NCBI GenBank assembly: GCA_947565425.1
Contig: CANOFW010000029.1
Location: 1 to 37,766 of the forward strand
DNA: 37,766 nt
Source of the DNA: an uncultured Lachnospiraceae bacterium
GTDB lineage: Bacteria > Bacillota > Clostridia > Lachnospirales > Lachnospiraceae
Direction of reading: 5' to 3'
The notes beneath the pieces are model-generated. The model was not told the DNA's origin, searched no databases, and was given only the letters and a program-made list of their open reading frames with translations. A program made the translations under genes and the position numbers. Positions 31,974 through 37,766 of the stretch are shown here, in pieces; position 1 is the first letter of the stretch; each line of letters begins with the position of its first letter.

Positions 31974-34900
31974 TTTTTATGGTAACCTTTACAATCGGAC
32001 TATATTTACCGCAAACTTTTTTACCTGCACTGTCCTTTTTGTAAGCGCACACTTTCACATAATATGTCTTGCCTTTTTTCAACTTTTTAATAATCTTCGG
32101 TGATTTCGATGCTGTTGTATTCTTTACTGTTCCCTTCTTAAACTTCTTGGAAGTGGAATAAGTAATCTGATAACCATTGGCTCCTTTTACCTTATGAAAC
32201 GTTACCTTCATCGCTTTCTTGGCGGAATTCTTAACGGAAGGCTTCTTTACCCTGCCCGGTTTGATAACTTTCTTCCAGCGCGCATACAGCGTTGTGTTCT
32301 TTGTAAGCTTCACCGTACTGTTTGCTGTAATCTTTGTGCCCTTTGTCCTAGCTGTATACCAACCTGTGAACGTATAGCCCACCCGTTTGGGAGAGGCAAG
32401 CAATCCATATTTCTTGCCATACGTAACTGTCTTGCTCTTAACCTTTAACGCTTTCCCACCATTCACATTGTAAGTCACTTGATAAGTCTTTGCCGCCACG
32501 ACCGGCAGAGCTCCCTGCCGCATCAAACTGATATCATCAACAACAACCCAAGGAGCAAGCCCTGTGGCGCCCGCACAGGAAAGTCTGCTTCCCACCTTGA
32601 CGCTCTTAACATTTCCATCCACCGGAATATCCGTGATAATCGCCTGATAGAAATCCTTCCATACGTTGTTTATCTTAATCTTGGTCTTATAATTTTTTAC
32701 CGTACCATCCTTGTACGTCACAACTGCATACAAGCCAGCGGTATCTTTTACTTCCCCTACGGAAGTTCCCTGATACCAGGCAAACAACGTATACAAGCCT
32801 GTGGGCAATGTCTGTGAAATTGTCTGTTCTACCTTGAAGTCAATATCCTTTCCTACCTCTGCCCAACCAGTGTAATAGTAAGAACCAGATTTAGCATTAG
32901 AGGAATTCGGCTTATCTATGAATGCATTGTTATAATCGTTGACTTCCATATAATTGGTGAGCGTCCATCCTGTCGCGTTCTTGCCATCGTTCTCCTCAAA
33001 GCTTCCGTTTGTCACATAATTTTTGCCAGTGATATTCACCAGGCAAGTCGTTCTCCATGTATTTGCCTCCACAGGAATCGTACTGCCGTCGCCGGCATTG
33101 GTATAGGAAAATGCACCGATGGAACCGTCAATTGTGTACTCGCCAAAAGATGCTGTTTTCAGTTTTGCCACCTGTGTAGCATTCCAGGTGACTGGAACGT
33201 CAATGGCCGTGCCATCATTTAAGTTCGCCTTGACAGTGACCGGAAGCCTGGGTGTTTCTTTATAGCCCATCTCACAGACAGCAGTATCTACCGTGCTCAC
33301 CCTGGTGGGGCCTTCCGCTCCCGTATAAACCCATTTATATACATTGATGGAAGGAAGCGCCTTGCCGGTAAAATCAAAAAGCGCTTGGTTGTTCCATTCA
33401 CTTCCGTTCCGATCGTCCTTAATCTCTGGATCTGTCTCCTTTGCATAGATGGAACCCCAGCCGGAACCATAAAGCCTCCAGGCCTTCATATTGGACGCCA
33501 GTACTTCTTCTGCGTTTGCCGCGCCTTCCTCATACACTGCGGGCGGTACCCATGCCGGCTCCCAATAGAATGTACCGATACCTTTATCGCCAATTGCCGC
33601 CACTGCTGCAATCGCATCACGGACTGCCGCCGCCTGGCCTTCCGCATCGACCGGATAGTTAAATTCCATATCGCCTGCGCCTTCAAATACTTTATCGGGA
33701 TAACCGTCGCCGTCCTTATAGGTCCAGGCATAGGAAATCTCCGCCACCATAACTTTCTTGTTATATTTCTCTGCAATCTTCTTTAAGTTCGTCGTCAAGG
33801 TCTGCGCCGTACCATGCCAGAATGGATAGAAAGAGCTTGCAAACACGTCATAGTCTACGTTCTGATAATTGAGCGCGTCCGCCTTGCCCATCTGATAACT
33901 CTCGCTCTGCGGGTCTGTATAATGGATGGCAATGAGGATATTTGGGTCTATGGCGCGAACTGCCGCGCTTCCCGCCTTTAAAAGCTTGAAGACATTGTCG
34001 TCATTTGTCTCACCTGCCATGCCGTTATTAATCTCATTACCAATCTGCACCATTCCCACATCTACGCCTGCCTCTCGCAGCGTATGAATGCTGTCTGTCG
34101 TAAATTTTGTGAGCGCCGCGGTCTTCTGCTCTAAATTCATGCCCTTCCATTCCTTAGGCACACTCTGCTTCTTGGGGTCTGCCCAGAAATCGGAATAATG
34201 GAAATCGAGCAGCACCTTCATGCCATAGTAGGTGGCAATCTTGCCCATCTCGGTCACGTTCTCAATACCGCAATTACCGGCTCCATAACCTTCACGGTAT
34301 ACCTGCGTACCGTTTGCCAGGAAATATTCATCATATCCTGCACCTTCAAAATACGAAGGGTCATCCGGTAATACATCCGTGCGCGGCTCAACAATCCATC
34401 TCTTTTCCGTCTTAGCCACCTGGCTGGCTTTGTACTCATTGCCAACCTCATCCACATATTTATAATTGCCCTCCTCATCCACAACGTATGGACAGTTCCA
34501 GAGACGCAAACGCACATAATTGACGCCGGAATCTTTTAATATCTGAAAAAGATTCTTTTCCGTTCCATTCTCGTCATAATATTTGACGCCGCTTTGCACC
34601 TCGCTGATATAAGTGGAGACGTCCACACCGTGAATGAAATCACTGGAAAGCCCGTCAACTTTCTGTACGGTTATCGGCGCATTTTTCACCGCCTGGCTTG
34701 CCTCCAACGATACATTTTTAATGCCATACCATTCACCCGCCGGCACTTCTCCGCTAATCGTAACAGTCACGCTCTGTCCCTCTGCGACAGCCACTGTTTT
34801 CGTAGAGATAATATTGTTCGTTCCCCAGTTATCATCCCATCCATTCTGAATGAGAGGCGCCGTTTCTTCTGTTCCACTCTGATTATTCTTGATTGTCAAT

Positions 34901-35223
34901 TTTAGAGGGTTTGACGCACCTTCATTTCCGACGATCGCAGCTTTCGCCACGTAATCGCCCTCCGCCATGTTATCAACTGTCTGGCTAATCGAAAACAATC
35001 CTGCATTTTCCCCCCACAGGCTCAAGTTTCCATTTTCAAACTTGTATCCATAGGTTCCTGTACTGGTCCAACCGTCCAAATTTTCTGCCAAAGCGCCATT
35101 TTGCAACGTACCGTTTGCCGCTGCCATCACGCTATTAGGCAAGTTGCCGTCAATGGGAAATGACAAAAGCAGCAGACACAAACTGAGAAGTATGCCTACT
35201 GCTTTTTTTAATCTTTTCTTCAT
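31969..35223 (-). CDS. Secreted arabinogalactan endo-beta-1,4-galactanase (GH53) with multiple modules
   Basis: A 1084-residue exported enzyme that cuts beta-1,4-galactan side chains of plant pectin. Signal peptide: AVGILLSLCLLLLSFPIDG. A beta-sandwich module at about 35-185 precedes the GH53 barrel at about 195-630, with HGVDVSTYISEV, VNYVRLRLWN, LLDFHYSDFWADP, the acid/base Glu in VQIGNEINNG (about 396) and the nucleophile Glu in VMVAEISYAW (about 494). Then come an Ig-like domain (641-731), a CBM61-like galactan-binding module (NYVTNGSFEENDG onward, about 733-904), an InlB-type repeat (914-984) and a fibronectin-like end (988-1084). I start at ATG 35223, which follows AAGGAGG; the longer frame from 35289 has no signal. 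No LPXTG sorting signal. Confidence 0.95.
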   Translation of the reverse strand: MKKRLKKAVGILLSLCLLLLSFPIDGNLPNSVMAAANGTLQNGALAENLDGWTSTGTYGYKFENGNLSLWGENAGLFSISQTVDNMAEGDYVAKAAIVGNEGASNPLKLTIKNNQSGTEETAPLIQNGWDDNWGTNNIISTKTVAVAEGQSVTVTISGEVPAGEWYGIKNVSLEASQAVKNAPITVQKVDGLSSDFIHGVDVSTYISEVQSGVKYYDENGTEKNLFQILKDSGVNYVRLRLWNCPYVVDEEGNYKYVDEVGNEYKASQVAKTEKRWIVEPRTDVLPDDPSYFEGAGYDEYFLANGTQVYREGYGAGNCGIENVTEMGKIATYYGMKVLLDFHYSDFWADPKKQSVPKEWKGMNLEQKTAALTKFTTDSIHTLREAGVDVGMVQIGNEINNGMAGETNDDNVFKLLKAGSAAVRAIDPNILIAIHYTDPQSESYQMGKADALNYQNVDYDVFASSFYPFWHGTAQTLTTNLKKIAEKYNKKVMVAEISYAWTYKDGDGYPDKVFEGAGDMEFNYPVDAEGQAAAVRDAIAAVAAIGDKGIGTFYWEPAWVPPAVYEEGAANAEEVLASNMKAWRLYGSGWGSIYAKETDPEIKDDRNGSEWNNQALFDFTGKALPSINVYKWVYTGAEGPTRVSTVDTAVCEMGYKETPRLPVTVKANLNDGTAIDVPVTWNATQVAKLKTASFGEYTIDGSIGAFSYTNAGDGSTIPVEANTWRTTCLVNITGKNYVTNGSFEENDGKNATGWTLTNYMEVNDYNNAFIDKPNSSNAKSGSYYYTGWAEVGKDIDFKVEQTISQTLPTGLYTLFAWYQGTSVGEVKDTAGLYAVVTYKDGTVKNYKTKIKINNVWKDFYQAIITDIPVDGNVKSVKVGSRLSCAGATGLAPWVVVDDISLMRQGALPVVAAKTYQVTYNVNGGKALKVKSKTVTYGKKYGLLASPKRVGYTFTGWYTARTKGTKITANSTVKLTKNTTLYARWKKVIKPGRVKKPSVKNSAKKAMKVTFHKVKGANGYQITYSTSKKFKKGTVKNTTASKSPKIIKKLKKGKTYYVKVCAYKKDSAGKKVCGKYSPIVKVTIKK

Positions 35224-35243
35224 CCTGTTCTCCTCCTTATCCT

Positions 35244-35280
35244 CCTGCCCACTACAACTTATTTGGTAGAACTGGGCAGG
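35244..35280 (-). promoter_or_regulatory. Leader hairpin of the galactanase mRNA
   Basis: CCTGCCCA and TGGGCAGG form a perfect 8-bp stem with a 21-base loop, just upstream of the AAGGAGG site of the galactanase gene. No T-run follows, so it is more likely a stability or translation control element than a terminator. Confidence 0.5.
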
Positions 35281-35433
35281 TCTTTTCAATCTACTCTTTC
35301 ATGATAAGAAGAAGCATCCCGGAAAAAAAGACCATTTTTATGAAAAAGATACCATTATTTATATAATTTAAAAACATTCGCCATTCGCTTCGGACGCACC
35401 GGCAAAACATTACTCTTGGCAGATAACGAACCA

Positions 35434-36327
35434 TTAATCATATTCAATCATCTGATCCACATTCTCATGAAGACGGCTCAGATATTCCTCCATCTCCTCC
35501 CTGAGCTCCTCGCGGCGCAGCGCAAATTCAATATTGGCCTGGATAAATCCAACCTTACTGCCCACATCATAACGATGCCCCTTAAAATCATACGCATACA
35601 TCGCCTGTTCCTTCGCCAACCGTTTGAGCGCGTCCGTCAGTTGAATCTCCCCGCCTTTGCCCGCATCCTGCGTCTCCAGAAAACGGAAAATTTCTGGCGT
35701 AATAATATATCTGCCCAACACTGCCACATTGGAAGGCGCCTCCTCCACCGAAGGCTTCTCTACCATATCATTTACCTTGTAGACACGATCATCCACTTGT
35801 TTGCCGGCAATGATTCCGTATTTATTGACAACTTCATGCGCTACTGTCTGTACACCGAGGATGGACGTCTGATATTCCTTAAAAACATCAAGCATCTGCC
35901 CCAGACAAGGTTGTTTGGAAATCACCACGTCATCTCCAAGAAGCACGGCAAACGGCTCGTCGCCAATAAAATGCTGCGCAGCAAGAATTGCATGGCCAAG
36001 GCCCCTAGGCTCCTTCTGGCGAATATAATGGATATTCGCCATTTCAGAAATACCCCTTACCATGTCTAGCATATCCTGTTTGTCGCCTTTTTCAAGCTCC
36101 AATTCCAGTTCAATTGAGCGGTCAAAATGATCCTCAATGGAACGTTTATTCCTTCCAGTTACAACAATGATATCCTGGATTCCCGCCTCCACTGCCTCTT
36201 CGATAATATACTGGATCGTAGGCTTGTCTACAATCGGCAGCATTTCCTTGGGCTGTGCTTTCGTCGCTGGCAGAAACCTCGTCCCCAAACCCGCCGCTGG
36301 GATAATGGCTTTTCTTACATTCATCAT
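35434..36327 (-). CDS. galU: UTP-glucose-1-phosphate uridylyltransferase
   Basis: A 297-residue nucleotidyltransferase making UDP-glucose from UTP and glucose 1-phosphate. The diagnostic N-terminus KAIIPAAGLGTRFLPATKAQ with PKEMLPIVDKPTIQYIIEEA is present, as are IRQKEPRGLGHAILAA, VLLGDDVVISK, VEKPSVEEAPSN, GEIQLTDALK and YDFKGHRYDVGSKVGF. Length is normal and it looks intact. GGAG lies 9 bases before the first of two adjacent ATG codons. It follows the DUF1934 gene by 19 bp, so it is part of the murI operon. UDP-glucose feeds envelope polysaccharides and the Leloir pathway. Confidence 0.97.
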   Translation of the reverse strand: MMNVRKAIIPAAGLGTRFLPATKAQPKEMLPIVDKPTIQYIIEEAVEAGIQDIIVVTGRNKRSIEDHFDRSIELELELEKGDKQDMLDMVRGISEMANIHYIRQKEPRGLGHAILAAQHFIGDEPFAVLLGDDVVISKQPCLGQMLDVFKEYQTSILGVQTVAHEVVNKYGIIAGKQVDDRVYKVNDMVEKPSVEEAPSNVAVLGRYIITPEIFRFLETQDAGKGGEIQLTDALKRLAKEQAMYAYDFKGHRYDVGSKVGFIQANIEFALRREELREEMEEYLSRLHENVDQMIEYD

Positions 36328-36346
36328 ATCGTATGTCTCCTTCTCA

Positions 36347-36799
36347 CTAGGAAAGCGTAAATTCTCCTGATTCCTTCGACTTAATATTCATAATGATGGA
36401 ACAATCTGCCAAATGCTCATAATTCACTTCCAGATTGTATTTCACCTTTACGTCAATATTGTCTTCCGTCTCCGCTATGTCCACGCTCTTAGCGTCAATG
36501 CCAATTAAAAGGCTTCCAAAAGGGGTGTTGTAATAAGATACGTTTTTCTTATTCTTCTCAAACACCATATGTACGTTAGAAACGCCCTTTTTCGTAATAT
36601 CCAAAGAATCGTCCGTGAGCTTAATGATATTGCGCGTATTCCCATCAAACCCTTCCATCACTTCATCGTATAAGATATAGTGTTTTCCGTTTTTCTTGTA
36701 GTAATCCCCGGCAGTAATCACCTCTACCGGCTCCACATCTTCTTCGTCCTGGGCTGCAAATTGCAGGCCGCTGATAGACAACAGCACATCTTTCGTCAT
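36347..36799 (-). CDS. DUF1934 domain-containing protein (YwiB-like)
   Basis: A 150-residue soluble protein of the DUF1934/YwiB family with a calycin-like beta-barrel. Features include VLLSISGLQFAAQDEEDVEP at the start, VEVITAGDYYKKNGKHYILY, then DEVMEGFDGNTRNIIKLTDD, YYNTPFGSLLIGIDAK and KVKYNLEVNYEHLADCSIIM. The biochemical role of the family is not known. GAGGAG at the very end of murI serves as the ribosome site, giving tight translational coupling (the stop and start are 2 bases apart). It is the middle gene of murI - DUF1934 - galU. Confidence 0.9.
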   Translation of the reverse strand: MTKDVLLSISGLQFAAQDEEDVEPVEVITAGDYYKKNGKHYILYDEVMEGFDGNTRNIIKLTDDSLDITKKGVSNVHMVFEKNKKNVSYYNTPFGSLLIGIDAKSVDIAETEDNIDVKVKYNLEVNYEHLADCSIIMNIKSKESGEFTLS

Positions 36800-36801
36800 A
36801 T

Positions 36802-37632
36802 CTACTCCTCAATATGTATCAACTGCGCCTCTTCAATCTCGCAGGGTAAAATTGAATTAGCAAAATTTTTAAACTTCTCTGCTGCATCGCTGACATAAAA
36901 CTGATACATTGGCTCCCCGAGCATCCCGCCGTCATTAGCAATCTCATGCTGCTCTAACAGCCGTTTCAATCCCTGCGCCGTCTCATACGCCGGATTCACC
37001 AGATTCACACGCTCACCCATGATCTCACGAATCATAGCACGCAGCAATGGGTAATGAGTGCACCCCAAAATCAGAGTATCTATATCCGATTCTTGAAAAT
37101 ACACAAGGTAACGTTTTGCCACCTGAACGGTAATGGGATCTTTGAGCCATCCTTCTTCCACCAGAGGAACAAACAACGGACACGCCTTACCTAAAACCGT
37201 TGCCTCTGGATTATGCATATGAATCATCTCTGTATAAATATGGCTCCCCACGGTCCCTTCCGTGCCAATCACGCCGATTCTGCCGTTCTGCGTGATTTCT
37301 GCCGCGACCTTTGCCCCCGGCTTGACAACACCGATGATGGGCATCTTCATTTCCGGCCGGATTTTCTCAAGGGCAAACGCACTCGCCGTATTGCACGCCA
37401 CCACAATCGCTTTCACACCCTTGGACTCCAGGAAATGTATGATTTGTCGGGAATAACGGACAATTGTTTCCCTGGACTTACTTCCATAAGGCACACGTGC
37501 CGTATCGCCAAAATAGATGATTCGCTCCTGCGGAAGCTGGCGCATAATTTCACGCGCCACGGTCAGCCCTCCCACGCCGGAATCAAAGACCCCTATGGGC
37601 GCATATTTCTGATTTTCAAAAGATTCACTCAT
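36802..37632 (-). CDS. murI: Glutamate racemase
   Basis: A 276-residue enzyme converting L- to D-glutamate for peptidoglycan. IGVFDSGVGGLTVAREIMRQ, then YFGDTARVPYGSKSRETI, the first catalytic Cys in IVVACNTASAFAL, GTEGTVGS and the second catalytic Cys in LILGCTHYPLLR are all present. The frame is open to 37722, but TGGAG directly before ATG 37632 and the position of the family N-terminus favour 37632, giving a normal length. A promoter lies about 35 bp upstream. First gene of a three-gene operon, at the right end of the window. Confidence 0.97.
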   Translation of the reverse strand: MSESFENQKYAPIGVFDSGVGGLTVAREIMRQLPQERIIYFGDTARVPYGSKSRETIVRYSRQIIHFLESKGVKAIVVACNTASAFALEKIRPEMKMPIIGVVKPGAKVAAEITQNGRIGVIGTEGTVGSHIYTEMIHMHNPEATVLGKACPLFVPLVEEGWLKDPITVQVAKRYLVYFQESDIDTLILGCTHYPLLRAMIREIMGERVNLVNPAYETAQGLKRLLEQHEIANDGGMLGEPMYQFYVSDAAEKFKNFANSILPCEIEEAQLIHIEE

Positions 37633-37666
37633 CTCATTTTCTCCACAAAATTGGTTATACACATGT

Positions 37667-37695
37667 ATATTAACCGTTTTGGTGGGAAAATGCAA
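37667..37695 (-). promoter_or_regulatory. Probable promoter of the murI operon
   Basis: On the minus strand, TTGCAT (37695-37690) and TAATAT (37672-37667) with a 17-base spacer, about 35 bp before the murI ATG. Confidence 0.6.
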
Positions 37696-37766
37696 GTGGT
37701 TGGAAAGATTTGTTTGTGTCAAGTAATCGTTGGCAACTTTCCACTTTATTTTTCTCTATGATATTT

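Overview
The window looks like chromosome of a gut-type Lachnospiraceae or a close relative in class Clostridia. This is inferred from gene content (YesM/YesN-type regulators, a secreted GH53 galactanase with many carbohydrate-binding modules, a BspA-like repeat esterase, clustered large serine recombinases), AGGAGG-type ribosome sites and moderate GC. No rRNA or tRNA gene and no CRISPR array was seen.

Layout. (1) 1-2.6 kb: a HicA-like tail and HicB antitoxin, a Uma2 nuclease-fold protein and four small genes without assignment. (2) 2.8-11.1 kb: a zone of decay. It holds a dead tyrosine phosphatase, a broken P-loop gene next to a degenerate IS256-type transposase, and the wreck of a pentose (probably L-xylulose or L-ribulose) operon: ROK regulator / FGGY kinase - alcohol dehydrogenase - HAD - AraD - UlaE - Rpe. 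Successive deletions have fused neighbouring gene fragments there. RhuM and another small gene are also broken. Intact genes in this zone are a HAD phosphatase, rpe and a cyclase-family hydrolase. (3) 11.15-23.1 kb: an S8 (subtilisin-like) peptidase gene cut in two by a 10.2 kb integrative element. The element carries three tandem large serine recombinases, a small companion gene, a large secreted SGNH esterase, a broken iron alcohol dehydrogenase and an AraC regulator. (4) 23.2-37.7 kb: intact genes. These are a PocR-type hybrid histidine kinase with a response regulator, a small membrane protein, divergent YesN/YesM regulators, a solute-binding protein, the GH53 galactanase, and a murI - DUF1934 - galU operon.

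The main discovery is the split peptidase. The N-terminal part (22705-23097, ending in the catalytic Asp motif) and the C-terminal part (11153-12472, with catalytic His and Ser) are both on the minus strand. Removing 10,235 bp between two GGGG runs rejoins them in frame as a 569-residue protein with an intact D/H/S triad. The element ends carry matching subterminal arms, TGTTA-N5-TTG, which would form a symmetric attachment site on the excised circle. Excision could therefore act as a switch that restores the peptidase, although simple insertional inactivation is the more conservative reading.

The right-hand genes suggest plant galactan use: the galactanase is secreted, a solute-binding protein lies beside it (with its lipobox Cys replaced by Val and no permease genes next to it), and a YesM/YesN pair could sense the substrate. 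GalU supplies UDP-glucose, which may link to galactose handling or envelope synthesis.
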